Counted from the first letter of the stretch, positions 33,644-42,761 are shown. The stretch is DNA of 64,000 nucleotides from Paenarthrobacter nicotinovorans (GCF_021919345.1 NZ_CP089293.1:2852001-2916000), one strand, 5' to 3'. Translations and numbers: made by a program. The notes: generated by a model from the letters alone, not told the origin.

Positions 33644-34480
33644 CTACTCGGGGCGCTGCTCGCCCGTAGGTGTGGGAAGCGGGGCACCGTGAAGCACCCG
33701 GTGAACGGCATCGGCCGGGTCGTCGACCAACTGGATCAGGTCGAGGTCCTTTTCGGACACCATGCCCTCTGCCACCAAGGTCTCCCGGATCCATTCGATC
33801 ATGGGTCCCCAGAACCGAACACCCAGGAGGACAATCGGGAACGAGGTCACTTTGCGGGTCTGGACGAGGACCATGGCTTCAAAGAGTTCATCGAGGGTTC
33901 CGAGTCCGCCGGGCAGCACCACAAAGCCCTGCGCATATTTGACGAACATCGTCTTCCGGGCGAAGAAGTACCTGAAGTTGATCCCCAGGTCCACCCACTG
34001 GTTGAGTCCCTGTTCGAACGGCAGCTCGATACCCAGGCCTACGGAGACTCCGTTGCCCTCGACAGCGCCCTTGTTCGCAGCCTCCATGGAACCGGGACCG
34101 CCGCCGGTGATGACTGCGACCCCGGACTCTGCAAGTTTGCGCCCGACATCCACTGCCATCTCGTAGTACTCGGTCCCGGGCTTGGTGCGTGCGGAACCAA
34201 AAACACTTACTGCGGGGCCCAGGTCGGCCAGGGCACCGAAACCTTCCACGAACTCGCTTTGGATCCGGAGAACGCGCCAGGGATCGGTATGGATGAACTG
34301 TCCGGCACCGCTCGTATCCAGCAAATGCTGGTCCGACATTCCCGTATCCGCCTGTTTGCGCCGAAGCTCCAAAGAGCCTTTGTGCTTGGCGGGCGCAATC
34401 TCCGAAGGCAGGGGCACGTGGGTGGTCCTGTCGTGGCCGTTGGCATCCGGGTTGGGAATTGAGTGCTGGCTGATGCTCAT
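33644..34480 (-). CDS. LOG-family protein (TIGR00730 Rossmann-fold)
   Basis: A 278-aa protein with the lysine-decarboxylase-like/LOG fold: ITGGGPGSMEAANKGAVEG and FVVLPGGLGTLDELFEAMVL carry the PGGxGTxxE motif. Family members hydrolyse cytokinin riboside monophosphate or other nucleoside monophosphates; the motif does not show lysine decarboxylase activity. The first 60 residues are an extra, likely flexible N-tail. It starts with ATG at 34480, divergent from gluA. The mycobacterial homologue from memory is Rv1205, which makes cytokinins. Confidence 0.88.
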   Translation of the reverse strand: MSISQHSIPNPDANGHDRTTHVPLPSEIAPAKHKGSLELRRKQADTGMSDQHLLDTSGAGQFIHTDPWRVLRIQSEFVEGFGALADLGPAVSVFGSARTKPGTEYYEMAVDVGRKLAESGVAVITGGGPGSMEAANKGAVEGNGVSVGLGIELPFEQGLNQWVDLGINFRYFFARKTMFVKYAQGFVVLPGGLGTLDELFEAMVLVQTRKVTSFPIVLLGVRFWGPMIEWIRETLVAEGMVSEKDLDLIQLVDDPADAVHRVLHGAPLPTPTGEQRPE

Positions 34481-34643
34481 TGCCCAAGGCTAGCGCTTAT
34501 GGACGCCAGCTCCATCGCAGCGACCCGCGGCTTGCATTGCAGTCTGGTATATGGCTGGGGAGGAGGTTTCTGTTCAGTCACGATCTTCAGGAACTTGCCG
34601 TGACCGTGGTCATATTTGCTTCTTTGTTCGCTAGATTCTTCGT

Positions 34644-35399
34644 ATGACTACTCAAGCGTCCGGCGATGCCCTCGTCTCCCTGAACGGCGTCAACAAGCAC
34701 TACGGTCAATTGCACGTCCTGAAAGACATCAACCTCCAGGTCCGGAAGGGCGAGGTCGTGGTTGTTATCGGACCTTCCGGGTCGGGTAAGTCCACGCTGT
34801 GCCGTGCGATCAACCGTTTGGAAACGATCGACGACGGCGATATCGCCATCGACGGGAAGAAGCTTCCCGAAGAAGGCAAGGACCTCGCCCACCTGCGGGC
34901 CGACGTCGGAATGGTTTTCCAGTCCTTCAACCTGTTCGCCCACAAGACGATTCTTGAGAACGTCACTCTTGGGCCGATCAAGGTCAAGAAGGTCGCCAAG
35001 GGCACCGCGGACAAGGAAGCCATGGCCCTCCTTGAGCGTGTAGGTGTCGGGCATCAGGCTCCGAAGCTGCCGGCACAGCTTTCGGGCGGACAGCAGCAGC
35101 GTGTGGCCATAGCCCGCGCCCTTGCCATGAAGCCCAAGGTGATGCTGTTCGACGAGCCGACGTCCGCGTTGGACCCCGAAATGATCAATGAAGTCCTGGA
35201 CGTCATGATCCAACTGGCCAAGGAAGGCATGACCATGATCGTGGTGACCCACGAGATGGGCTTTGCCCGCAAGGCTGCCGACCGTGTGGTGTTCATGGCC
35301 GACGGCCAGATCGTGGAAGACGCAACCCCTGAGGAGTTCTTCACCAACCCGAAGAGCGACCGCGCCAAGGACTTCCTGTCCAAGCTACTGACCCACTAG
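34644..35399 (+). CDS. gluA: Glutamate ABC transporter ATP-binding protein
   Basis: The ATPase of a polar amino acid importer (251 aa). Walker A is GPSGSGKST, the Q-loop is [12 protein letters not shown], the signature is [15 protein letters not shown], Walker B is [13 protein letters not shown] and the H-loop is VVTHEMGFA. It begins the gluABCD operon, as in Corynebacterium glutamicum. The 163-bp region upstream is shared with the LOG gene. The promoter is not clear; TAGATT at 34632 is the best -10 but lies very close to the ATG. Confidence 0.95.
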   Translation: MTTQASGDALVSLNGVNKHYGQLHVLKDINLQVRKGEVVVVIGPSGSGKSTLCRAINRLETIDDGDIAIDGKKLPEEGKDLAHLRADVGMVFQSFNLFAHKTILENVTLGPIKVKKVAKGTADKEAMALLERVGVGHQAPKLPAQLSGGQQQRVAIARALAMKPKVMLFDEPTSALDPEMINEVLDVMIQLAKEGMTMIVVTHEMGFARKAADRVVFMADGQIVEDATPEEFFTNPKSDRAKDFLSKLLTH

Positions 35400-35454
35400 C
35401 TCCTTACAGCCCGCACCCCCGGCCGTAAGGCGGCCATCCAATGAAAGGAACACC

Positions 35455-36330
35455 ATGAAGTCTCTTATTACCCGGAGGAAGTCGCTCCTGGTGGCCGCTT
35501 CTGCTGCTCTTGCCCTCACGCTGAGCGCGTGTGGCGGCAGCAGCACCACCACTCCCCCTGTCGCCTCGGCGAGCTTCGAAGCCGGTACCACCATGGACAA
35601 GCTGAACAAGGCACAGAAGATCACCATCGGCACCAAGTTCGACCAGCCGCTCTTCGGCCAGAAGGGCCTGGACGGCAAGCCTGTCGGTTTCGACGTTGAA
35701 ATGGGCAAGGCAATCGCCGCCAAGCTGGGCATCGCCGCTGACAAGATCGAATGGGTGGAGACCGTGTCGGCCAACCGCGAACCATTCATCGAACAAGGCC
35801 GCGTAGACCTTGTCATAGCGACTTACACCATCAATGACTCCCGCAAGGAAAAGGTTTCCTTCGCGGGCCCGTACTACGAAGCCGGCCAGGCTCTCCTGGT
35901 AAACAAGGACGACAACTCCATTACCAAGCCAGAGGACGTCAAGGGCAAGAAGGTCTGCTCCGTCACGGGCTCCACCCCTGCCAAAACCATCGTCGACAAG
36001 TACGGCGCCGAACTCGTTCCGGCAGCCAACTACACTGCTTGCCTGGAACCGCTCCGCAATAAGCAGGTTGTCGCTGTTACAACGGACAATGTGATCCTTG
36101 CGGGCTACGTCGACAAGGAACCGGATGCCTTCAAACTGGCATCCGAAGAAACCTTCACAAAAGAGCCCTACGGCATCGGCCTGAAGAAGGACGACACTGT
36201 CTTCCGCAACTGGATCAACGACCAGCTGGAGGAATTCGCCAAGGACGACACGTACAAGAAGGCCTGGGAAGCAACCGCGGGCAAGGTCATCAAGACAGTC
36301 CCCGACCTGCCGAAGATCGACCGCTACTAA
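35455..36330 (+). CDS. gluB: Glutamate ABC transporter substrate-binding lipoprotein
   Basis: A 291-aa extracytoplasmic binding protein with a lipoprotein signal: positive N-tail MKSLITRRKS, hydrophobic stretch and lipobox LSAC with Cys26. The SBP family 3 fold follows (IGTKFDQPLFGQKGLDGKPVGFDVEMGKAIAAKLG). It binds glutamate or a similar acidic amino acid and delivers it to GluC/GluD. RBS AAAGGAAC is just before the ATG. A strong hairpin follows the gene and probably gives it more mRNA than gluC/gluD. Confidence 0.94.
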   Translation: MKSLITRRKSLLVAASAALALTLSACGGSSTTTPPVASASFEAGTTMDKLNKAQKITIGTKFDQPLFGQKGLDGKPVGFDVEMGKAIAAKLGIAADKIEWVETVSANREPFIEQGRVDLVIATYTINDSRKEKVSFAGPYYEAGQALLVNKDDNSITKPEDVKGKKVCSVTGSTPAKTIVDKYGAELVPAANYTACLEPLRNKQVVAVTTDNVILAGYVDKEPDAFKLASEETFTKEPYGIGLKKDDTVFRNWINDQLEEFAKDDTYKKAWEATAGKVIKTVPDLPKIDRY

Positions 36331-36340
36331 AAGAACCGGT

Positions 36341-36375
36341 GGCTGTCGCCGTCCCCTGCCGGGGCGGCGACAGCC
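36341..36375 (+). terminator. Partial terminator or attenuator between gluB and gluC
   Basis: GGCTGTCGCCG pairs with CGGCGACAGCC, with an inner CCCC/GGGG pairing and TGCC loop, followed by TTTCATCTTT. This is a stable stem with a short U-rich end inside the operon. It likely stops part of transcription so that the binding protein is made in excess. Confidence 0.7.
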
Positions 36376-36423
36376 TTTCATCTTTAGGATTCAGTCCTTT
36401 TTCCGCCACAGACGAAGGAAGCC

Positions 36424-37073
36424 ATGGACGCCATCTTCGAGAGCCTTCCCCAATATTGGGACGGATTTCTCCGAACCCTGTTCCTAGCTGTTGTTTCGGG
36501 CGTCATTGCCCTAATCATTGGCACCCTCCTGGCAGCAATGCGCGTGTCGCCCGTTGCCGCCCTGCGCGGTTTCAGCACGTTCTACGTTGAAGTCGCCAGG
36601 AACACTCCCCTCACTATTATTTTCTTCTTTTCCGCCATTGTGCTGCCCCGTCTCGGCGTCAAATTTGAACAGTTCGAAGTCGCGGCAATCATTGCTCTCA
36701 GCAGCTACACCGCCGCATTTGTCGCAGAAGCCGTGCGCTCGGGCGTCAACAGTGTTCCCGTGGGCCAGGCGGAAGCCGCACGCAGCGTCGGGATGACGTT
36801 CACCCAGGTCCTGGGGCTGGTTGTCCTGCCCCAGGCGCTCCGCACCGTTGTACCCCCTTGATCAACATCATGATCGCGTTGGTCAAGAACTCATCCGTTG
36901 CCGGCGCGTTCTTCGTACTCGAACTTTTCGGCTATGGCCTTCAGCTGTCCAATAGCCGGGGCGACGCAGTCATGTGGATCCTGATCGGTGTGGCCTTCTT
37001 CTACCTCCTGATCACTGTGCCGCTCGGACTTCTTGCCCACTTCGTCGAGAAAAAGGTGGCGATTGCCCGATGA
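36424..37073 (+). pseudogene. gluC: Glutamate ABC transporter permease GluC, frameshifted
   Basis: The reading frame starting at ATG 36424 encodes a normal permease N-part but stops at 36861, after QALRTVVPP. The remaining part, LINIMIALVKNSSVAGAFFV through the last membrane segment, continues in another frame from 36858 to 37073. One extra C in the C5 run at 36853-36857 would restore a 216-aa protein, with GTA CCC CCC TTG ATC at the junction. The break falls within the conserved permease (EAA) loop region, so both pieces would be inactive alone. A homopolymer sequencing error or a true loss are both possible. gluD begins within its stop (ATGA). Confidence 0.88.
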
Positions 37074-37933
37074 CTTCCGTTCTCTATGACGTACCCGGCC
37101 CCAAGGCCAGGCGCATGTCCCTCGTCGCCTCGGTAATTGGCGCGCTCATTATCCTCGGTGGAGTGATCGGCGCCATCGTCATCCTGTCCTCGCAGGGCAT
37201 CTTCAATGCCTCGCGATGGGAGGTCTTCGTCAACGAATCCGCCAAGGACGTCTGGACGCAGCTGGGCTTGGGTCTGCTGGCCACCCTGCAGGCCGCAGGT
37301 GTCGCCGCGGTGATCGCTTTTCCGTTGGGCGTCGCCTTGTGCCTGCTCCGAATATCACTGATTCCGTGGATACGTATTCCCACACAAGTGGTTCTCGAGT
37401 TCCTCCGCGGCATGCCGGTGGTTCTCATGATCTTGTTCGTACTGCTGGTGTTTGCCACGAGCCCGTTCGTGGCCGTTGTCAGCGGCCTCGTGTTGTATAA
37501 CGCAGCCATATTCGCTGAGATCCTGCGAGCCGGCATTCAGTCCCTCCCGAAGGGGCAACGTGAAGCGGGCCTGGCGATTGGTCTTCGCAGCTTTCAATCG
37601 CGAATGAGCATCGAGTTTCCGCAGGCTATCCGGCGCATGCTGCCCTCGTTGGTGGCACAGCTGGTAGTTCTCCTTAAGGACACTTCCCTCGGGTACATCG
37701 TGGCCTACGAGGAACTCCTGCGTAAGGTGAAGCTCATTTCGGACCTCGAGCCCAGCCTCCTGTTCTCCGCCTTCTTTGTCGGAGCAGCCATCTACATCCT
37801 GATAAACCTCTCCGTTTCGCGCTTGGCCATTTGGATCGAACGCCGCGGATCCAGGAAGGCAGCCGGCGGCATGGCCTCCGCCATCAAGACGGTGGATCTC
37901 CAAGTCAACGCAGCGGGCACGGACAAGAAGTAG
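37070..37933 (+). CDS. gluD: Glutamate ABC transporter permease
   Basis: A 287-aa inner-membrane permease of the polar amino acid importer family. It has about five membrane segments, and its EAA loop is seen as SLPKGQREAGLAIGLRSFQSRMSIEFPQAIRRMLP. The ATG at 37070 overlaps the gluC stop. It is intact, unlike gluC. It is followed by a long terminator at 37963-38012 that ends the operon. Confidence 0.93.
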   Translation: MTSVLYDVPGPKARRMSLVASVIGALIILGGVIGAIVILSSQGIFNASRWEVFVNESAKDVWTQLGLGLLATLQAAGVAAVIAFPLGVALCLLRISLIPWIRIPTQVVLEFLRGMPVVLMILFVLLVFATSPFVAVVSGLVLYNAAIFAEILRAGIQSLPKGQREAGLAIGLRSFQSRMSIEFPQAIRRMLPSLVAQLVVLLKDTSLGYIVAYEELLRKVKLISDLEPSLLFSAFFVGAAIYILINLSVSRLAIWIERRGSRKAAGGMASAIKTVDLQVNAAGTDKK

Positions 37934-37962
37934 TCTCACGCACCTCGAACTCTCTCAAGAAC

Positions 37963-38012
37963 GAAAAACCCGGGATGCCGATTCTTTCCAGAATCGGCAT
38001 CCCGGGTTTTTC
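37963..38012 (+). terminator. Long intrinsic terminator after gluD
   Basis: A perfect 23-bp stem (37963-37985 with 37990-38012) with a TTCC loop; its base is GAAAAACCCGGG and its end CCCGGGTTTTTC, giving T5 at the plus-strand 3' end. It closes the gluABCD operon. Confidence 0.93.
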
Positions 38013-38202
38013 ACGCTGATGAATCGGATATCAGATAGTTACGCACGGCCTCGAGCTTATGCTTTCAGGACCGAGCCCACTGGACACGTAGATATTGATC
38101 TGACCGCAATATGTCCCTGCACCATTCATCGGCGCAAGCGGTGGCTTGAACGCCAATGCAACGAGGTCCCACGGCGGCAGCTGGGAAGTCTTGCACTCCC
38201 CT

Positions 38203-38245
38203 GCGAAGAAGGCCCGCAGCCAAACTGGCTGCGGGCCTCCTTCGC
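38203..38245 (-). terminator. Intrinsic terminator after dapE
   Basis: GGCCCGCAGCCA (38211-38222) pairs with TGGCTGCGGGCC (38226-38237) around AAC, and the flanks GCGAAG/CTTCGC extend the stem. It lies 13 bases beyond the dapE stop on the minus strand. The rest of the 38013-38257 gap shows no gene. Confidence 0.75.
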
Positions 38246-38257
38246 GTCATGGGCAGG

Positions 38258-39388
38258 TTATGCCGACGGCGCCAACCACGTCCTCAGTGCACGGAGGCAC
38301 TCACGGATGGCGTCGGCGTCGACGTGTTCGTTGTCCTTATGCGCCAGCAGCGGATCGCCGGGGCCGAAATTCACCGCCGGGATTCCCAGCTCGCTGAACC
38401 GCGCGACGTCGGTCCATCCGTATTTGGGTTTCGGCTCGGCGCCCACCGCGGCAACAAAGGAAGCAGCCGCTGGGTGGTTCAGTCCCGGTCGCGCGCCGGC
38501 AGCAGCGTCCGTGCGGACTACGTCGAAGCCTTCCAGGAGTTCGCGGACATGGGCCTCGGCCTCATCCGGGGTCTTGTCCGGGGCGAAGCGGTAGTTGATT
38601 TCCACCACGCAACGGTCCGGGATCACGTTGCCGGCGGTTCCACCGTTGATCTTCACCGCGTTGAGGCTCTCACGGTAGTCCAGGCCGTCCACGTTGATGG
38701 TCCTGGGCTCGTAGGCAGCCAGGCGTTCAAGAATCGGGGCTGCAGCGTGGATGGCGTTGACTCCCATCCAGGCCCGTGCGGAATGGGCCGTCTCACCGAG
38801 CGTGGTGGCCTCGAAACGGCTGGTTCCATTGCAGCCGCCTTCCACCGTGCCGTGGGTTGGCTCCAAAAGGATGGCGAAGTCACCCTTCAGCAGGTCTCCG
38901 TGGTTGCGGACCAACCTGCCAAGGCCGCTCTTGACCGCTTCCACTTCCTCGTGGTCGTAGAAGACGAAGGTGACGTCCTTGTCCGGCTGCGCTCCGTCTT
39001 CGAACAGTGTTGCCGCAAGGGCGAGTTGAACTGCGACGCCGCCCTTCATGTCAGTGGTGCCGCGGCCGTACAGGACACCCTCCCCCGGCGTGCCCGATTC
39101 CCAGGTTGCCGGTACAGTGCCGAGCGATCCCTCGACGGTGGGCAGGGGAACAGTGTCCAGGTGGCCGGCAAGGATCACCCGTTCAGCTCGCCCGAGTTCG
39201 GTCCGGGCAATAATGGCATCGCCATCGCGGACCACCGTGTAGGCAGGGATGGCGCGAAGGGCAGCCTCCACGGCATCGGCCAGTTCGGTCTCGTTGCCGG
39301 AGACGGAGTTGAAGTCGATGATCGCGGCCGTCAGCAGGGCAACATCCTGGCGCAGGTCAAGAAGGGCGGGAGCAGGGTTCAGGGTCAC
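38258..39388 (-). CDS. dapE: Succinyl-diaminopimelate desuccinylase
   Basis: DapE (376 aa) hydrolyses N-succinyl-LL-diaminopimelate in the lysine/DAP pathway. It is an M20 metallopeptidase: AGHLDTVPLP and LYGRGTTDMKGGVAVQLALA hold metal ligands and the catalytic Asp, and YDHEEVEAVKSGLGRL holds the catalytic Glu pair. The start is GTG at 39388. It is divergent from dapD across 85 bp, so the two steps flanking DapC are coordinately placed. In Arthrobacter the pathway serves mainly lysine, which is also the diamino acid of its peptidoglycan. Confidence 0.95.
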   Translation of the reverse strand: MTLNPAPALLDLRQDVALLTAAIIDFNSVSGNETELADAVEAALRAIPAYTVVRDGDAIIARTELGRAERVILAGHLDTVPLPTVEGSLGTVPATWESGTPGEGVLYGRGTTDMKGGVAVQLALAATLFEDGAQPDKDVTFVFYDHEEVEAVKSGLGRLVRNHGDLLKGDFAILLEPTHGTVEGGCNGTSRFEATTLGETAHSARAWMGVNAIHAAAPILERLAAYEPRTINVDGLDYRESLNAVKINGGTAGNVIPDRCVVEINYRFAPDKTPDEAEAHVRELLEGFDVVRTDAAAGARPGLNHPAAASFVAAVGAEPKPKYGWTDVARFSELGIPAVNFGPGDPLLAHKDNEHVDADAIRECLRALRTWLAPSA

Positions 39389-39473
39389 CCGTCCAGCTTA
39401 ATGCCAACAAATGCGACTTCACCGGCATGAGACGCGTTTCAGCCGACCTCCGCCTGCTGGATAGACTTGGCCC

Positions 39474-40499
39474 ATGACTGAAACTGCTTCCTCCGCTGCG
39501 CCCGCAAACGCGCCCACCAACGATCGATCAGCTTACGGATTCGGCCTCGCCACCATAGCCACTTCGGCATCAGGGGAAGCAACCGTTCTGGACGTCTGGT
39601 TCCCGGCACCGTCACTGGGCGTTGCCGCAGAGACCCTGCGTGACGTCGACAACGCCGACCCCGCACTCACAGCACTGGCAGAAGAGGGCAAGGACGCCGA
39701 CCGCGGCACCGAGCAGAAAGTGGTCTTCGCGCAGATCGACCTCGACGCCGCCCCCGCGGACACGGCCGACGCCTACCTCCGGCTGCACCTCCTGTCGCAC
39801 CGCCTGGTCAAGCCGAACAGCATCAACCTGGACGGCATCTTCGGAAAGCTCCCCAACGTGGTCTGGACCAACTTCGGTCCGGCCGCCGTTGACGGTTTCG
39901 AGCTGACCCGCGCCCGCCTGCGCAAGCGCGGCAACGTCGTGGTCTACGGCGTGGACAAGTTCCCCCGCATGGTTGACTACGTCGTCCCCACCGGCGTGCG
40001 GATCGCCGACGCCGACCGCGTCCGCTTGGGTGCCCACCTTGCCGAGGGCACCACGGTGATGCACGAAGGCTTCGTGAACTTCAACGCCGGAACCCTGGGC
40101 ACCTCCATGGTGGAAGGCCGCATCTCCGCAGGCGTCGTGGCCGGTGACGGTACGGACGTCGGTGGCGGCGCATCCATCATGGGCACCCTCTCCGGTGGCG
40201 GCAAGGAAAAGATTGCCTTGGGTGAGCGTGTTCTCCTCGGTGCCAACTCCGGCGTGGGCATCAGCATCGGAGATGATTCCGTTGTTGAAGCCGGTCTGTA
40301 CGTCACCGCGGGCACCCGCGTCCGCATCCCGGGCCCCAAAGACGAAAACGGCGAAGACACCAGCCAGATCATCAAGGCTGTGGAACTCTCCGGCGTCCCC
40401 AACTTGCTGTTCCGTCGCAACTCCACCACCGGCGGCGTGGAAGTCCTCCCCCGCAAGGGTCAGACGGTGGAGCTGAACGAAGCGCTTCACGCCAACTAG
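39474..40499 (+). CDS. dapD: Tetrahydrodipicolinate N-succinyltransferase
   Basis: A 341-aa enzyme of the actinobacterial DapD type. It makes N-succinyl-2-amino-6-ketopimelate. The left-handed beta-helix with hexapeptide repeats covers ~170-300 ([56 protein letters not shown]). Its N-terminal domain is longer than that of the E. coli enzyme, as in mycobacteria. The ATG at 39474 is divergent from dapE. The next gene follows after 13 bases with a strong AGGAGG RBS. Confidence 0.95.
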   Translation: MTETASSAAPANAPTNDRSAYGFGLATIATSASGEATVLDVWFPAPSLGVAAETLRDVDNADPALTALAEEGKDADRGTEQKVVFAQIDLDAAPADTADAYLRLHLLSHRLVKPNSINLDGIFGKLPNVVWTNFGPAAVDGFELTRARLRKRGNVVVYGVDKFPRMVDYVVPTGVRIADADRVRLGAHLAEGTTVMHEGFVNFNAGTLGTSMVEGRISAGVVAGDGTDVGGGASIMGTLSGGGKEKIALGERVLLGANSGVGISIGDDSVVEAGLYVTAGTRVRIPGPKDENGEDTSQIIKAVELSGVPNLLFRRNSTTGGVEVLPRKGQTVELNEALHAN

Positions 40500-40512
40500 C
40501 AGGAGGATATCC

Positions 40513-41355
40513 GTGCGCCGGTTCCGCCGCGCCATCGTAGCGGTGCTGGCTCTGGCCCTGGTGGCAGGCGCCATCTACGCGATCGTCGCTGTACTGCAGC
40601 GCTCCGAGACCCTGGTCACGGAGCGCTGCACCGCCGTCGTCGGCTCCGAAAGCCACGAGCTCGCCACGGACCAGGCTGCGAATGCTTCGCTCATCACTGC
40701 CATCTCGGTCAAACGTGGCCTGCCGCCCAGGGCCGCGAGCATTGCCTTGGCCACTGCCATGCAGGAATCCAGGCTGCGCAACATCAATTACGGTGACGAC
40801 GCCGGCCCTGATTCCCGCGGCCTGTTCCAGCAGAGGCCCTCACAGGGTTGGGGCACCGAGGCGCAGATCATGGATCCGGTCTACGCGAGCAACGCGTTCT
40901 ACGACGGCCTGGTCAAGGTGCCCGGCTACGAGACCATGGAAATCACGCAGGCCGCCCAGGCAGTCCAACGCTCGGCCTTTCCCCGCGCCTACGCCCAGCA
41001 TGAGCCCATGGGCCGTGCCTTCGCATCCGCACTGACCGGACATTCGGCGTCGTCACTGAACTGCGAACTGCGCATGCCGGAAGCGGCAGGCGACCCTGCC
41101 GCCGTCGTGGATGAACTCACGACGGCGTTCGGCACCCAGGCGGCCACCGTCCAGGGCCGCACGATACAACTGGAGCTGACGGGCACCCAAGCCTGGGCTG
41201 TAGCCCACTGGGCCGTTGCGAATGCAAAGGCGTTGTCCATCACGCAGGTGGATGTCGCAGGCCAGACCTGGAACCGCGAAAAACGCGATGGTTGGCAAGC
41301 TGGCGCTGCATCTTCGGATGCTGTCACCATCACAGTGTCAGCTCCCACCACATGA
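40513..41355 (+). CDS. Secreted or membrane-anchored lysozyme-like protein of unknown function
   Basis: A 280-aa protein with an N-terminal signal or anchor (RRAIVAVLALALVAGAIYAIVAVL). Residues ~60-115 hold IALATAMQESRLRNINYGDDAGPDSRGLFQQRPSQGWGT; a Q-E-S with downstream GLFQ resembles the catalytic-Glu region of lytic transglycosylases, with Glu85 as candidate. Two cysteines (C39 and one near 183) may form a disulfide. The C-terminal ~80 residues form another domain of unknown type. GTG at 40513 follows AGGAGG, 13 bases after dapD, so it may be co-transcribed with it. Similar proteins are sometimes annotated as heavy metal transporters without clear reason. Confidence 0.75.
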   Translation: MRRFRRAIVAVLALALVAGAIYAIVAVLQRSETLVTERCTAVVGSESHELATDQAANASLITAISVKRGLPPRAASIALATAMQESRLRNINYGDDAGPDSRGLFQQRPSQGWGTEAQIMDPVYASNAFYDGLVKVPGYETMEITQAAQAVQRSAFPRAYAQHEPMGRAFASALTGHSASSLNCELRMPEAAGDPAAVVDELTTAFGTQAATVQGRTIQLELTGTQAWAVAHWAVANAKALSITQVDVAGQTWNREKRDGWQAGAASSDAVTITVSAPTT

Positions 41356-41416
41356 GTTTTTGTACAGCTAATGCCCTTAAGAGCGCTCCTTAAGGGCATT
41401 AGCTGTACAAAAACTC
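41354..41416. terminator. Very long bidirectional terminator
   Basis: A perfect 28-bp stem (41354-41381 with 41389-41416) and a 7-base loop, with T5 and A5 tracts built into the stem. It overlaps the stop codon of the upstream gene and ends three bases before the stop of the convergent minus-strand gene, so both genes share it. Confidence 0.92.
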
Positions 41417-41418
41417 CG

Positions 41419-42030
41419 TCAGGCGAGCATCTCAACCACGGGCTGGACGTAGCTTCGGAAGGCATCCGGCTGGGACATGAGCCGGTGGCTCATGATCATC
41501 GTGTCAGGCTCCAGGTACCACGCCCGGGGCTCGTTGAGCGGCAATTCGATGATGGTGAGGTCGAAATCCCGGGAGCTGCGGCCCACCTCCAACAGCCGGT
41601 CTTCCACCATTTCGCTGAGGACCTGGTTCAGGCCGCTTGCCGCGCGTTCGGCTTCAAGCCGGGCGTATTCGTCAATCCTGTCCGTGGCCCATCCCAAGGC
41701 CGAGCCGAAATGGGCTTGGAGGACCCTCTGGAGCGCCGGCGAGTTACCGAAAGCCTTGAAACTTGGAGGCTCGAGTTCGGACACCGGCTTGGGGTAGGAC
41801 TTCACCAGGCTTTCCCACCAGGCTTCCCATTCGGTTTTGAGGGCGTTGATGCCGCCCACGTCGGAGGTGAGATGGCTGTGGTCTGCGTGTCGGACTTTGG
41901 GGTCCGCGTGGGAGAGGCTCGGCTTTCCCGCGCCGTCCAGGCCGGCAACATCGCGCAAATACAGTGCGATGAGCATCGGTCCGGACGTGTCCATGGTGAT
42001 GCGCCACCCTTGGCCGTCTGATACGTGCAT
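41419..42030 (-). CDS. Conserved protein of unknown function
   Basis: A 203-aa soluble protein that starts MHVSDGQGWRITMDTSGPML; an internal ATG at codon 13 is an alternative start. It has no signal peptide or membrane segment. A helical region contains HADHSHLTSDVGGINALKTEWEAWWESLV. The C-half has ELPLNEPRAWYLEPDTMIMSHRLM. I recognise no named family, though it looks like an actinobacterial core protein. It is separated from the TetR gene by 96 bases and ends at the shared terminator. Confidence 0.75.
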   Translation of the reverse strand: MHVSDGQGWRITMDTSGPMLIALYLRDVAGLDGAGKPSLSHADPKVRHADHSHLTSDVGGINALKTEWEAWWESLVKSYPKPVSELEPPSFKAFGNSPALQRVLQAHFGSALGWATDRIDEYARLEAERAASGLNQVLSEMVEDRLLEVGRSSRDFDLTIIELPLNEPRAWYLEPDTMIMSHRLMSQPDAFRSYVQPVVEMLA

Positions 42031-42126
42031 CCCAAGACCTCCATCAGCAGGATACCGACATCACCCAGTCTATTCCTGATGGGCTGCCCTGTCCCATGCC
42101 GATAGCAGGGCTTTGGCGTACCGGCA

Positions 42127-42750
42127 CTAGGACTCCGCAGGCTCCGCCAACGTCTTCAAGTGCGATGCCAGGACGTCACTGCATACCTCGGCCGTCATCC
42201 ACTCAGGCTGAAGCAAGGCGTGCATACAGAGCCCGTCCAAGGTGGCCAAAAGGCGCTCTGCTTCCGTCACCAGGGTTTGCCTGGCATCGGCCTGGCCGGG
42301 GTTCAGAAGCAGGATCAGCCGCCCAATGGCGGCTGCCACGGTCCGGTGGCTCCGCTCAGCTTCCGGGGCGAGGACGGGCTTGATACGGGCGGCATGCCTG
42401 AAGGCCATCCAGACACAAGCGTCTACGGCGAGTTCCTCATCCAAAGGCAGGAACTGGCCGAGGAGATTCAGGACGGCTGCGTGGTGTCCCGGACTGCCGG
42501 CGACTTCCAGTTCAACGTCGGACAGCGCCGTCTCGAGGCGCCCGGCGATGCGGTCAATGACGACCCCAAAGGAGAAGACCAGTAGTTCGTCGCTGCTGGC
42601 AAAGTAATGACGTACCGAGCCCACGGCCAGTCCGGCTTCGTCGGCTACTTCCCGGAGGGATGCCCGTTCCAAGCCATCGCTGGCAATGATCCGGAATACA
42701 GCTTGGACGACTTCCTGGCGCCGGGCTTCGGCATCAACAATTTTGGGCAC
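42127..42750 (-). CDS. TetR-family regulator with BetI-like C-terminal domain
   Basis: A 207-aa repressor. The helix-turn-helix is ASLREVADEAGLAVGSVRHYFASSDELLVFSF (residues ~30-60). The C-terminal part contains ACVWMAFRHAARIKPVLAPEAERSHRTVAAAI and DGLCMHALLQPEWMTAEVC, the BetI-type dimerisation and ligand domain. The start is GTG at 42750. A 14-bp palindrome 12 bases upstream (42762-42775) is the likely self-operator. It is divergent from galE, and its regulated genes are unknown. Confidence 0.9.
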   Translation of the reverse strand: MPKIVDAEARRQEVVQAVFRIIASDGLERASLREVADEAGLAVGSVRHYFASSDELLVFSFGVVIDRIAGRLETALSDVELEVAGSPGHHAAVLNLLGQFLPLDEELAVDACVWMAFRHAARIKPVLAPEAERSHRTVAAAIGRLILLLNPGQADARQTLVTEAERLLATLDGLCMHALLQPEWMTAEVCSDVLASHLKTLAEPAES

Positions 42751-42761
42751 CAGTCGTTTTT

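Noticed and set aside
35404-36381. A 325-codon minus-strand open frame over gluB
   Set aside because: It is antisense to a lipoprotein gene with a clear lipobox; the frame also crosses the gluB-gluC hairpin.
36853-36861. Programmed -1 frameshifting in gluC
   Set aside because: The CCC CCT TGA context gives poor re-pairing in the P site and this permease family is not known for frameshifting; a plain one-base loss in a C-run is simpler.
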